In this document: in pieces, positions 17,547 through 26,509 of the stretch
Numbering within the stretch: position 1 is the first letter of the stretch
Layout: every line of letters begins with the position of its first letter
Assembly: GCA_040219275.1 (NCBI GenBank)
Contig: JAVJSU010000070.1
Span: 1 to 64,000 of the forward strand
Source: JAVJSU01 sp040219275
Lineage (GTDB): Bacteria > Chloroflexota > Anaerolineae > Aggregatilineales > Phototrophicaceae
Reading direction: 5' to 3'
DNA length: 64,000 nucleotides
The notes under the pieces: generated by a model
Databases searched by the model: none
The model's input: the letters and a program-made list of their open reading frames with translations, nothing else
Told to the model about the DNA's origin: nothing
Program-made: the position numbers and the translations under genes

Positions 17547-19099
17547 GAATTGGCACCCTGCTCGTTGGTTAAGGCATCTGCCGGAATATTTGTTGGGGTA
17601 TCGCTCATCATGGCGGCGGCGATGCTTTCCTGACTCGCATCTTCACGGCTAAATTCCGCAACAATACGCCCCGCCCGCATCACAAGGACGCGATCACTCA
17701 TGCCGAGCACCTCCGGCAATTCGCTAGAAATCATCAAAATCGCCAATCCACGCTCGGCGGCGAGTTGGCTCATCAATCGGTGAATTTCGGATTTCGCGCC
17801 CACATCCACCCCACGCGTCGGCTCATCCATAATCAGCACCTTGGGTTCGCTGGCAAGCCATTTACCGACGACGACTTTCTGCTGATTGCCACCACTGAGC
17901 TTATTGACGATCTGCTCCGATCCGGTGGCGCGGATGCTGAGTTGCTTAATGGCATTTTTCGCCAGCACGGTTTCTTTTGCACGGTCAATAAAGGTGGCGT
18001 TGGAGACCTGTTCCAGCACCGCCAGCGAGCTATTCTCACGGATAGTCATGGCTTTGATGAGTCCTTGCAAACCGCGATCTTCCGGCACGTAAGCGATGCC
18101 GTGATGCACCGCTTCCGACGGATGTTTGATCGTCACTTTTTTACCGTTAATCAGGATGTCACCGGATTGCGCGGGGGTTACGCCGAAAATGATCTGCGCC
18201 ATCTCACTACGTCCAGACCCCACCAGACCGGCCACCCCGACGATCTCGCCAGCACGCACCTTAAACGACACATTATGCGTCAGCGGATCATGGTTCAAAT
18301 TCTTGACTTCCAGCACCACATCGCCGATTTGTGAGTCCATCTTCGGGAAGAGATTGTCAATCGTCCGCCCCACCATCATGCTGATGAGCTGGCTTTCTGT
18401 CGTGTCTTTCACCTGTCGCGTATCAATATATTGTCCATCGCGCAAAACGGTCACACGATCCGCCAACTCGAAGACTTCCACCAGACGATGGCTGATGTAA
18501 ACGATACCAACGCCCCGCTCACGCAATAAGCGGACGATCCCGAAGAGGCGCTCCACATCGCTTTCCGTCAGGGCGGCGGTGGGTTCATCCATGATGAGGA
18601 TACGGGCGTTCAATGAGAGGGCTTTGGCGATTTCCACACGCTGACGATTACCGACGTTCAACGTGCCAATTTTGCGACGCACATCCAGATCGTGAATATC
18701 GAGTTCAGCGAGGAGTTCAAGGGCGCGGCGTTCGGTTTCGTCCCAATCAACAATATTGAACGGACCGATTTTGCGCTTGGGCATATGCCCGACGAAGATA
18801 TTTTCCGCGACGGTAAGCTCAGGATACAAGCCCAATTCCTGATAAATCGTGGCGATACCGTGATTTTGCGCCTCACGCGGGTTGTTAAAGGTGATCGGTT
18901 CACCATCAAAGCGCATAATGCCGGAATCGGGTTTATGCACACCCGCGATAGTCTTAATCAGTGTGGATTTCCCCGCGCCGTTTTCACCCAGCAAGGCATG
19001 AACTTCACCCGCAACGACATCGAAGCTCACGTCTTTGAGCGCATGAACACCGGGGAATCGTTTATTAATATCTTCGAGCGCCAGAATGGGCGGTGGCAT
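17543..19099 (-). CDS. Sugar ABC transporter ATP-binding protein (RbsA family)
   Basis: 518 aa with two ABC cassettes in tandem. First: Walker A GENGAGKST (~residue 40), Walker B LIMDEPTAAL. Second: Walker A-like GLVGSGRSE, signature LSGGNQQKVVVGKWL, Walker B LIMDEPTRGVD. This is the standard RbsA/RhaT layout. It energises import by the two coupled permeases downstream. AAGGA lies 7 nt upstream of the start. The degenerate P-loop of the second cassette (GSGRSE) is normal in this family. Confidence 0.94.
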   Translation of the reverse strand: MPPPILALEDINKRFPGVHALKDVSFDVVAGEVHALLGENGAGKSTLIKTIAGVHKPDSGIMRFDGEPITFNNPREAQNHGIATIYQELGLYPELTVAENIFVGHMPKRKIGPFNIVDWDETERRALELLAELDIHDLDVRRKIGTLNVGNRQRVEIAKALSLNARILIMDEPTAALTESDVERLFGIVRLLRERGVGIVYISHRLVEVFELADRVTVLRDGQYIDTRQVKDTTESQLISMMVGRTIDNLFPKMDSQIGDVVLEVKNLNHDPLTHNVSFKVRAGEIVGVAGLVGSGRSEMAQIIFGVTPAQSGDILINGKKVTIKHPSEAVHHGIAYVPEDRGLQGLIKAMTIRENSSLAVLEQVSNATFIDRAKETVLAKNAIKQLSIRATGSEQIVNKLSGGNQQKVVVGKWLASEPKVLIMDEPTRGVDVGAKSEIHRLMSQLAAERGLAILMISSELPEVLGMSDRVLVMRAGRIVAEFSREDASQESIAAAMMSDTPTNIPADALTNEQGANS

Positions 19100-19116
19100 A
19101 AAAAAGTCCTTAATTA

Positions 19117-19305
19117 ACGGTTATTAGTTTTCAGTTGTCAGTAAATAGTTTTTAGTTTTTGGTTGTTAGTTTTTCTTTGACGATTTACCGTTATGCTATT
19201 TTCAACATGCAATAGTTGATCCCCATTGCCTGTATAAAAAAGACAAATAAAGTCCCTCTATCCCTTGTGGGAGAGGGATTTAGGGTGAGGGGAAAACCCT
19301 CAAGT
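19117..19305. repeat. Intergenic dispersed repeats (CAGT-type and CCCTCTCCC-type)
   Basis: 19117-19172 repeats TTAGTTTTCAGTTGTCAGTA-like units. 19249-19300 holds a short hairpin family, CCCTCTATCCCTTGTGGGAG followed by AGGGATTTAGGGTGAGGGG, related to strings at 33.42, 36.71 and 49.05 kb. No gene is visible in this ~200-nt gap between rhaB and the ABC ATPase gene. Confidence 0.55.
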
Positions 19306-20730
19306 CCCGACAATCTCCACAAAACGGGCATAATGCGCGTCCCATTCGGCGGTGTTCTGTGGCGTGTAGCTGACCATGCCCACCGACCTGCTGAGAATTT
19401 CCCGCGCCTGAGCCAGATCACCGATTTCGCCGAGCGAGATCATCTGTACCACCGCGTTACCGAGCGCCGTCGCTTCGATGGGACCCGCCAGCACTTCGCG
19501 CCCGATGGCATCTGCGGTCATCTGACAGAGTAAGGCATTTTGCGCCCCACCGCCAATAATGTGCAGACGGTCTACCTGTTGACCGGACACGTCGATCAAT
19601 TTTTCCAGCACATAGCGATATTTAAACGCGAGGCTGGCATAAATCGCGGCGGTAATTTCCGCATGTGAACCCGGCACAGCCTGTCCGGTGCGCTCACAAA
19701 ATGCACACACCCGCGCACCCATATCGCCCGGAGGCAGAAAGTCAACATGGTCAGGATCAACAAATGCCTTGAAAAAATCCGCTGATTCCGCCATTTTGAC
19801 CAGATCATCAAAACTGTAATCACTGCCCTGCCTGCGCCACGTTTCCCGCGCTTGCTGAACGAGCCACAAGCCCATAATATTTTTCAGCAGGCGGGTGGTG
19901 TGGTTATATCCGCCTTCGTTCGTCAAATTCGCTTCGTATGACGCATCATTGACGACAGGTTCATCCACTTCCAGACCAAGCAAGCTCCATGTGCCACTGC
20001 TCAGATAGGCATAATTTTTGGTGGTCGTCGGCACAGCCACAACCGCGCTTCCGGTATCATGTCCGGCAGGGATGAAAACCGGCGTTCCCTGATACGTGCC
20101 GATACGCTCCCCCGGTTCAACCAGAGGCGGCATGATGCGCGTCGGGATGCCTACCGCTTCCATGACGGGAAATGCCCAATCACGGGTGTGCGGGTTCACC
20201 AGTTGCCATGTGGATGCCTGCGAAAATTCACAGACTTTTGTACCGGTCAGCAAATAGCTGAAAAAGTCGGACATAGTGAGGGCGGTTTCTGCGATGTCTA
20301 GCAACGGACTGCCATCACGCACCAGACTCGCCATCTGATACAGGGCGTTAATCTGCATAAATTGAATGCCCGTCTGCTCGAAGATGTCGCGGCGGGGCAT
20401 CCGCTCAAACACCCACTCCATCATGCCATCGTTACGCGAGTCCCGATAATGCACCGGATTGGATAGAAGATTACCCTGTTTATCCAGCAGAGCAAAATCT
20501 ACACCCCACGTATCCACCCCGATAGACGCGGCATCTTTAACACCGCTCAACCCCTCGACGACTTCATGCCACAACCGGAGCACATCCCAATGCAACGTAC
20601 CGTTCATCCGCACCGGCGTGTTATCAAACCGATGCGTGACTTCACGGCTGATGCGCTCCCCGTCGAAGGTGACTTCCACCACCCGCCCCGACGCGGCACC
20701 AAAATCTATGGCGACGACTTTCGTTCCCAT
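19300..20730 (-). CDS. rhaB: Rhamnulokinase
   Basis: 476-aa FGGY kinase. N-terminal phosphate-binding motif VVAIDFGAASGRVVEV, the rhamnulokinase-typical SIGVDTWGVDFALLD, AGHDTGSAVVAVP around the catalytic Asp, and the C-terminal IIGGGAQNALLCQMTADA. It phosphorylates L-rhamnulose at O1 for the adjacent aldolase. The ATG at 20730 directly follows GGGCGG, only 6 nt beyond the stop of the aldolase/dehydrogenase gene, so the two are co-translated. The downstream gap to the ABC genes is ~200 nt. Confidence 0.93.
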   Translation of the reverse strand: MGTKVVAIDFGAASGRVVEVTFDGERISREVTHRFDNTPVRMNGTLHWDVLRLWHEVVEGLSGVKDAASIGVDTWGVDFALLDKQGNLLSNPVHYRDSRNDGMMEWVFERMPRRDIFEQTGIQFMQINALYQMASLVRDGSPLLDIAETALTMSDFFSYLLTGTKVCEFSQASTWQLVNPHTRDWAFPVMEAVGIPTRIMPPLVEPGERIGTYQGTPVFIPAGHDTGSAVVAVPTTTKNYAYLSSGTWSLLGLEVDEPVVNDASYEANLTNEGGYNHTTRLLKNIMGLWLVQQARETWRRQGSDYSFDDLVKMAESADFFKAFVDPDHVDFLPPGDMGARVCAFCERTGQAVPGSHAEITAAIYASLAFKYRYVLEKLIDVSGQQVDRLHIIGGGAQNALLCQMTADAIGREVLAGPIEATALGNAVVQMISLGEIGDLAQAREILSRSVGMVSYTPQNTAEWDAHYARFVEIVGT

Positions 20731-20738
20731 CAACCGCC

Positions 20739-22802
20739 CTATCTGACGTAAGCGACTGCCACACCGCCGTCAACGGTAATGACTGCGCCTGTGGTTTTTG
20801 TACTGGATGATCCGGCAAGAAAGGCGACTGTTTCCGCAATATCTTCCGGCAAAATTTCAACTTTGAGGATGTTGCGCTGGCGGTAATAATCGTTGATCTC
20901 GTCCACGCCGATACCATATTGCTTGGCGCGGGCTTCCTTCCAGCTACTATCCCAGATGCCACTGCCCTGAATCACGCCGTCCGGCAAAACAGAATTCACG
21001 CGGATACCGTCGCCGCCCAATTCTTCCGCCAGACTGCGGGCAATGTGGATTTCTGCGGCTTTGGCGGCACTGTAAGCGACTGCACCCTTGCCCGGCGCGA
21101 TGCTGTTCTTGCTCCCGACGAAGACCATCGCCCCGCCAATGCCCTGCGCCTTCATCACCTTCACGGCTTCGCGTGCGGCAAGGAAATAGCCCGTTGCGAG
21201 AATGTCCATGTTGCGTTGCCACATCTCAAGCGAGGTATCTTCGATCTTCGCGCCGCCCGCGATTCCGGCATTATTCACCAGAATATCCAAACCGCCATAG
21301 GTCAAAACCGTCTTGCGGAAGGTGTCCTGAATCGCCGATTCGCTGGTCACATCAGTATGGGCGAAGATTGCCCGTTTTTTGCCGAAGCGTCGCACAATAT
21401 CTTCTGCAACCGCTTCACCGTCGTTCTGATTAATATCGGCGATGACCACATGCGCGCCATCTTGCGCCAGACGATATGCCGTCGCGCGTCCGATGCCACT
21501 CGCCGCGCCCGTGACAATGGCGATTTTTCCGGCAAATTGGCGTGACGGTGGTTTCAGCTTGAGCTTGTAAAGTTCGAGAGGCCAATATTCGATGTCGTAG
21601 GCTTCTTTAGGGGTCAGCGCATTAAAGCCACCGATGGCTTCGCTCCCGCCGAGCACCACAATCGCCCGTTGATACAGTTGCTTGCTCACATCAGCGTTGG
21701 TCGCGTCACTGCCCGTATTAATCATGCCCAAGCCGGGGATGAGAATGACACGCGGCGCGGCATCCCGAATTTCATCACCTTCGACCTTGTTCTCTTCAAA
21801 ATAAGCCTGATAGCGTTCGGCAAATCCAGCAATGCCTTCGGTGAGTTTCGATTTGAGTGCGTCTGTACCTTCGTCCGGTTGCCAATCAATGAAAAGCGGT
21901 TGACGTTTGGTGTGCACCAGATGATCTGGACAGGCAACACCCAGACTGCTGACTTCTGCGGTGTTGGCACTGCCGACCATATCCAGCACCATTTCGTCCG
22001 TATCAACCTGTAGAATGGCATGACTATTGCCGGAAACTGCCCCCCGAATAACAGGCAAAACGTCACCGAGAATCGCGTCACGATCAGCAGGTGCGAGCGG
22101 CTGAACTTTGAGATCACCAAAAACGCGCTTACCTTTGCGCTGGTCGGCGATGTAATCTTCCGCTTCACCAATGATGCGGATGGTGTTTTCGTAACAGACT
22201 TTAGGATCATCCGACCAAGTGACCAGACCGTGCTTGCCCATCACAACACACTCGATGCCCGGATTTTCGCGCACTTTCGCGCCGATCCATTGGCTGAGCG
22301 TAAAGCCCGGACGGATATACGGGACAAACGCCATGCGATCCCCGAAGACCACGCGGGCGGCGGCTTCAGGATCAGGCGCACAGGCGAGGCTAATGATCGC
22401 GTCGGGATGGGTATGATCGACGTGCTTTGCCGGCACGAACGCATGAAGCAATGTCTCGATGCTCTGGCGCGGTCTGCCCTGCTCATACACGGTGTTGGAG
22501 AGATACCCGACCATTTCCTCATCGGTCATGGCATCACGATCAAACAACGGGTGAATGTCATCCATGCGTAATAGGGCGAATTGCGTTTCGGTGATGGTCG
22601 CTACATCAGAGCCAGACGCTTTCACTGCGAGCACTTCGACTTCGCGCCCCATGTGGTCGGTCATCATCAGCTTGGCGCTGGTATTGCCACCATAAATGTT
22701 GACGACGGTGCGATCACGTCCGAGGATGTTACTGCGATATACGAGAAAATCCAAAGCGGGGTTGGCTTTAGCTTCGGCATCATTCCATAGATTTTGAGGC
22801 AT
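20739..22802 (-). CDS. rhaEW: Bifunctional rhamnulose-1-phosphate aldolase / short-chain L-lactaldehyde dehydrogenase
   Basis: 687-aa fusion. Residues ~1-420 are a class II aldolase: catalytic E116 (SIETLLH), Zn ligands H130 and H132 (VDHTHP) and H191 (GKHGLV). Residues ~424-687 are a short-chain dehydrogenase: TGAASGIG at 431-438, NNAG at 510-513, and the Tyr577-x3-Lys581 pair (AYSAAKAAE). It should split rhamnulose-1-phosphate to DHAP and L-lactaldehyde and oxidise the latter to lactate in one polypeptide. This fusion is known from Chloroflexus and some rhizobia and bacilli. First enzyme gene after the DeoR regulator, with a candidate operator in the 285-nt leader. Confidence 0.93.
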   Translation of the reverse strand: MPQNLWNDAEAKANPALDFLVYRSNILGRDRTVVNIYGGNTSAKLMMTDHMGREVEVLAVKASGSDVATITETQFALLRMDDIHPLFDRDAMTDEEMVGYLSNTVYEQGRPRQSIETLLHAFVPAKHVDHTHPDAIISLACAPDPEAAARVVFGDRMAFVPYIRPGFTLSQWIGAKVRENPGIECVVMGKHGLVTWSDDPKVCYENTIRIIGEAEDYIADQRKGKRVFGDLKVQPLAPADRDAILGDVLPVIRGAVSGNSHAILQVDTDEMVLDMVGSANTAEVSSLGVACPDHLVHTKRQPLFIDWQPDEGTDALKSKLTEGIAGFAERYQAYFEENKVEGDEIRDAAPRVILIPGLGMINTGSDATNADVSKQLYQRAIVVLGGSEAIGGFNALTPKEAYDIEYWPLELYKLKLKPPSRQFAGKIAIVTGAASGIGRATAYRLAQDGAHVVIADINQNDGEAVAEDIVRRFGKKRAIFAHTDVTSESAIQDTFRKTVLTYGGLDILVNNAGIAGGAKIEDTSLEMWQRNMDILATGYFLAAREAVKVMKAQGIGGAMVFVGSKNSIAPGKGAVAYSAAKAAEIHIARSLAEELGGDGIRVNSVLPDGVIQGSGIWDSSWKEARAKQYGIGVDEINDYYRQRNILKVEILPEDIAETVAFLAGSSSTKTTGAVITVDGGVAVAYVR

Positions 22803-22924
22803 AAGAGATTATTTCCTTTTAAGGGAAGCGCATTTTTAAGTATTTTTTGTGATAAAGAAAAGTTGCAACGATAACCGTAAAAAATCATTCAGTTTTGCTT
22901 ATCTTTTTGTATTGCTTATGCTTA

Positions 22925-22944
22925 CTTTCGTTTAGTTTCGTTAT
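22925..22944 (-). promoter_or_regulatory. Candidate DeoR-family operator (direct TTTCG repeats)
   Basis: CTTTCGTTTAGTTTCGTTAT in the leader of the rhamnose genes carries two TTTCGTT units spaced like the direct TTTC repeats bound by several DeoR-family repressors (GlpR, AgaR, GatR type). A matching TTTC-rich array lies upstream of the regulator gene. Function is inferred. Confidence 0.4.
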
Positions 22945-23087
22945 ATGTGCAAGAGTGTAGCGTGCTTCTTTCGAGATGTCAACATTGTGACAAATTTCAC
23001 GGCGATGGTTCAGCAATGAGATGAAAGCACCGAGCAATGAGAATGGTTTGCGCGGTCAGAAAGAAAAATATCTATCTAAGGCGAACA

Positions 23088-23870
23088 TTATAACGTAATC
23101 ACTTCAAGGTTTAACGCAAGGGATTCATACTCACGCAGGACTTCTTCTGGCACGTTATCCGTCGTGATGATTTTGTCGATCTCGTTGAATTTGGCGTAGG
23201 TATAGGGCGCGACCTGTCCCCATTTACTGCTATCGACCAGCACAACTTTGGTCAGACACAGGTTGAGCAACGCCCGTTTCATCTCAGTTTCTTCGGAACT
23301 CACCTCGGTCATCGCCGCCTCGCGGGTGATGCCCCACGCGCTCACGAAGCCGATATTCAGGTTTACATCCGGCAAAGTTTGCGGGCTTCCAATCAACGAA
23401 ACTGAATCACGCCGGAGTCTTCCACCGGGGAGAATCACCTCGGCGCGGATGTTGCCCAGTAATTGCTCCGTCACGATGATGCTATTGGTCACCACCGTTA
23501 AGCCGTCAATATCACCCAGATACTGCACCAGACTACAGGCGGTAGAGCTGGCATCAATGGCGATGCCGTAGCCATCTTTAACCATTGCCGCCGCCGCCCG
23601 CCCCAGCGCCTCTTTCTCCGCGAAGTTCTTTGCCCGGCGAATATCAAACGACAGTTCGGATTGAACAACACGATTCGGATCGCGCTCGACTGCCCCGCCG
23701 TGCGTGCGTTCCAGCAAACCGTCGGCTTCCAACGACTTTAAATCTTGCCGGATCGTGACGGCACTGACGTTCAGTAGTTCACTTAAATTGTTGACGGAGA
23801 CACGCCCAAGCTGACGGAGTTGATCTAGAATAATGCGACGGCGTTCCTCCATAAATAGCTGGCTGGTCAT
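23088..23870 (-). CDS. rhaR: DeoR/GlpR-family transcriptional regulator of the rhamnose genes
   Basis: ~260-aa DeoR repressor. N-terminal winged helix (EERRRIILDQLRQLGRVSVN, LLNVSAVTIRQDLKSLEADG), conserved RTHGGAV, then the sensor domain (DGYGIAIDASSTACSLVQYL; VVLVDSSKWGQVAPYTYA). It likely senses a sugar phosphate such as rhamnulose-1-phosphate. The start at MTSQLFMEERR was preferred; eight more codons are open upstream. Its position heading the aldolase-kinase-transporter block on the same strand makes it the probable local regulator. Gene symbol is by context only. Confidence 0.85.
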   Translation of the reverse strand: MTSQLFMEERRRIILDQLRQLGRVSVNNLSELLNVSAVTIRQDLKSLEADGLLERTHGGAVERDPNRVVQSELSFDIRRAKNFAEKEALGRAAAAMVKDGYGIAIDASSTACSLVQYLGDIDGLTVVTNSIIVTEQLLGNIRAEVILPGGRLRRDSVSLIGSPQTLPDVNLNIGFVSAWGITREAAMTEVSSEETEMKRALLNLCLTKVVLVDSSKWGQVAPYTYAKFNEIDKIITTDNVPEEVLREYESLALNLEVITL

Positions 23871-23900
23871 ATCGGCATAACTTTCGCTGAACAATCAATT

Positions 23901-23928
23901 GAAATAAAACAAAAGTAAAAGTAAGAAA
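23901..23928 (-). promoter_or_regulatory. TTTC-rich array upstream of the DeoR gene, possible autoregulatory site
   Basis: Read on the minus strand this is a series of CTTAC/TTTTACTTTTG/TTTTATTTC units repeated at ~8-10 nt. It resembles the candidate operator in the rhamnose leader at 22.93 kb. Plain AT-richness is the alternative explanation. Confidence 0.3.
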
Positions 23929-24092
23929 TTTATAGTTTCGGACATTATGCTTGCATTATAATCTATTTTCTAAGCAATCCAAAACCTGTATTTGTGCTCA
24001 CCATCTCCCCGTCGCCACAAAATTTTGATGCCATTTGCGATGATGCAACTTCTCCGCTATCGAAATAATCACAGGTGGGGTAACATCGACCA

Positions 24093-24118
24093 ATATTCTG
24101 CAAGCGGTTGCAGAATAT
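24093..24118. promoter_or_regulatory. LacI-type operator upstream of the xylose-side LacI gene
   Basis: Perfect 11-nt arms ATATTCTGCAA and TTGCAGAATAT around GCGG; the core TGCAAGCGGTTGCA fits LacI/GalR operators. It overlaps the more upstream candidate start codons (24108, 24117) of the following gene, so it also argues that translation begins downstream at 24168. Confidence 0.8.
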
Positions 24119-24167
24119 GGCGTTAACCGTTTATAATGATGACAAACGGCGCATTAAGGTCGAAGCC

Positions 24168-25211
24168 ATGCCAGAACATAGCCACAAAAAAGAACAGCGA
24201 CAGGTCACAATTTATGATGTCGCCAGAGAGTCCGGCGTATCCTATTCGACGGTCTCCCGCGTCTTAAATGGGTTCGCCTATGTCAAAGAAACCACGCGTG
24301 AAACCGTGCTTTCTACGGCGGAGCGCCTCGGCTATGTCGCCAATTTGAAAGCTCGTAGCCTCGCGGGTGGGCGCTCCAACGTGATCGGATTGCTCGTTCC
24401 CTCGCTGGATAATGGCTATGTCGGTCAAATCATCCTCGGCATTGATGAAGAATTGGCAAAAGCGAATTACGACCTTATGCTCTACACCACCCATCACCGA
24501 ACGGGCAAAGAATCGAGCTATATCAACGCCATCGCCAACGGGCTAACCGATGGACTGATTCTGGTCGTCCCGTCTATCCCAAACGATTATCTTGATGTGC
24601 TCTTTAATCACCGCATTCCTCTGGTTAGTATTGACCGCGCAGAGAACGCCAAAGAAAGCACCGTTGTTGATGCCACCAATCGCAAAGGCGCGTATGAAAT
24701 TGTGTCTTATCTGCTTGAACTTGGTCATCGGCGCATCGGCATGATTACCGGCTTTCTGGATATTGCCAGCGCCCGCGAACGTCTGGAAAGTTATCGACTT
24801 GCGCTTTCCGATAACGACATCCCAATAGACGAAAACCTAATTGTTAAAGGTGATTTCACGGAAAAAAGTGGCTTCCAGTGTATGAATGCCCTGCTTAATC
24901 TACCGTTAGAACAACGCCCGACTGCCGTGTTCGCCTCCAACGATTTGATGGCACTCGGCGCGATGGAGGCGATCCGCTCCGCAGGGTTAGGCATCCCGCA
25001 AGATATTTCCGTAGTGGGGTTTGATGACATTGCACAGGCGGCATATACCCACCCCAAATTGACCACCGTGCGCCTCCCGCTCGATCAAATGGGACGCACC
25101 GCCGTGCAATTATTGCTAGAGCACATCGCCAACCCGGAACAAGAGCCACGCCACATTACATTGAACACGCAAATTATCATGAGGGAGTCCTGCCGGAGAA
25201 TTTCAAGTTGA
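24168..25211 (+). CDS. LacI-family transcriptional regulator (xylose locus)
   Basis: 347-aa LacI/GalR regulator: N-terminal HTH (VTIYDVARESGVSYSTVSRV), hinge NLKARSLAGGRSN, and a sensor domain (VIGLLVPSLDNGYVGQIILG; VVGFDDIAQAAYTHPKLTTV). The start at MPEHSHKK was chosen over the open frame beginning at 24108 because the operator palindrome 24093-24118 would otherwise lie inside the gene. It is followed on the same strand by xylose isomerase and xylulokinase, so control of xylose use and of itself is likely. Confidence 0.9.
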   Translation: MPEHSHKKEQRQVTIYDVARESGVSYSTVSRVLNGFAYVKETTRETVLSTAERLGYVANLKARSLAGGRSNVIGLLVPSLDNGYVGQIILGIDEELAKANYDLMLYTTHHRTGKESSYINAIANGLTDGLILVVPSIPNDYLDVLFNHRIPLVSIDRAENAKESTVVDATNRKGAYEIVSYLLELGHRRIGMITGFLDIASARERLESYRLALSDNDIPIDENLIVKGDFTEKSGFQCMNALLNLPLEQRPTAVFASNDLMALGAMEAIRSAGLGIPQDISVVGFDDIAQAAYTHPKLTTVRLPLDQMGRTAVQLLLEHIANPEQEPRHITLNTQIIMRESCRRISS

Positions 25212-25233
25212 AGCAAAAAGTTGAAAGCAATGA

Positions 25234-25274
25234 GTAGGGCGCGACCTGTTAGGTTTGAAAAACCCGGTTGCCCT
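25234..25274. repeat. Dispersed palindromic repeat, degenerate copy
   Basis: GTAGGGCGCGACCTGTTAGGT then an insertion and CCCGGTTGCCCT: a decayed member of the GTAGGGGCGACC family, with extra bases in the centre. It lies in the xylA leader. Confidence 0.55.
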
Positions 25275-25342
25275 TTGGAACGAGTAAATAGCCAACAGCG
25301 AATTTTTCTAATTATTTACATTGAGACAAAAAAGGATGTTTG

Positions 25343-26509
25343 ATGAGCAATTACGAACCAAAACCCGAACATAAATTTACCTTTGGCTTGTGGACACTTG
25401 GCAGTAACGGACGTGACCCGTTCGGCGAACCCACACGCCACCCGATCTCTCCTGTAGAAATCGTCCACATGATTGCGGAGGTCGGCGCGTATGGCGTGAA
25501 CTTTCACGATAATGACCTTGTGCCGATCACCGCAAGCGCCGCCGAACGCGATCAAATAGTCTCTGATTTTAAAAAAGCGCTGGACGATACCGGTCTGGTT
25601 GTACCGATGGCGACCACCGACCTCTTCAGAGATCCGGCATTCAAAGACGGGGCATTCACCTCCAATGATCCCAATGTGCGTGCCTATGCGCTACAAAAGA
25701 CGATGCACGCGATTGATCTCGGCGTGGAATGTGGCGCTGGACTCTACGTTTTCTGGGGTGGACGCGAAGGCGCAGAAAGCGACAGCGCCAAGAGTGCACT
25801 AGATGCCGGTAAACGGATGCGTGAAGCCCTCAATTTCCTGTGTAACTATAGCAAAGATCAGGGGTACGATCTCAAATTTGCGCTGGAACCCAAACCGAAC
25901 GAACCCCGCAGTGATATGTACCTCCCGACAATCGGGCATATGCTGGCATTCATCGAAACGCTGGACTATCCAGAAATGGTCGGCGTAAATCCAGAAGTCG
26001 CCCACGAGCACATGGCAGGCTTGAACTTTACGCACGGTGTCGCGCAGGCTTGGGACGCAGGCAAGCTCTTCCACATTGATCTCAACGATCAGATGTTTGG
26101 GCGCTACGATCAAGATTTCCGCTTCGGCAGTATGATGATTAAGCAAGCCTTCCATCTGGTGCGCTTCCTTGAAGATGTCGGTTATGATGGCAGTCGTCAT
26201 TATGATGCCCACGCCTATCGCACTTCCAATTACGATGATGTGAAGGCATTCGCACGCGGTTGTATGCGGACGTATCTGATCCTCAAAGAGAAGGCGCAAC
26301 AGTTCAACGAAGATAAAGAAATTCAGGCGTTGCTGGCGGAAATCAACGCCGACGATGGCAAATATGGCTACCTACAAAATGGCTACAGCACAGCAAGCGC
26401 CGAACAACTCAAAAGCGCGTCCTTTGACCGTGTGGCGCTCGGTGCACGTAACTTACCTTACGAACAACTCGACCAACTCACGGTGGAATTGCTCTTAGGG
26501 GTGCGCTAA
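25343..26509 (+). CDS. xylA: Xylose isomerase
   Basis: 388-aa class I (actinobacterial-length) xylose isomerase. Catalytic His/Asp pair in GVNFHDNDLVP (residues ~52-62), metal ligands in LKFALEPKPNEPRSDMYLP, GVNPEVAHEHMAGLNF and HIDLNDQMFGRYDQDFRFG. It converts D-xylose to D-xylulose in the cytoplasm. The ATG at 25343 has AAAGGA 6 nt upstream. Its stop shares one base with the start of the xylulokinase gene, so the two are translationally coupled. Confidence 0.95.
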   Translation: MSNYEPKPEHKFTFGLWTLGSNGRDPFGEPTRHPISPVEIVHMIAEVGAYGVNFHDNDLVPITASAAERDQIVSDFKKALDDTGLVVPMATTDLFRDPAFKDGAFTSNDPNVRAYALQKTMHAIDLGVECGAGLYVFWGGREGAESDSAKSALDAGKRMREALNFLCNYSKDQGYDLKFALEPKPNEPRSDMYLPTIGHMLAFIETLDYPEMVGVNPEVAHEHMAGLNFTHGVAQAWDAGKLFHIDLNDQMFGRYDQDFRFGSMMIKQAFHLVRFLEDVGYDGSRHYDAHAYRTSNYDDVKAFARGCMRTYLILKEKAQQFNEDKEIQALLAEINADDGKYGYLQNGYSTASAEQLKSASFDRVALGARNLPYEQLDQLTVELLLGVR

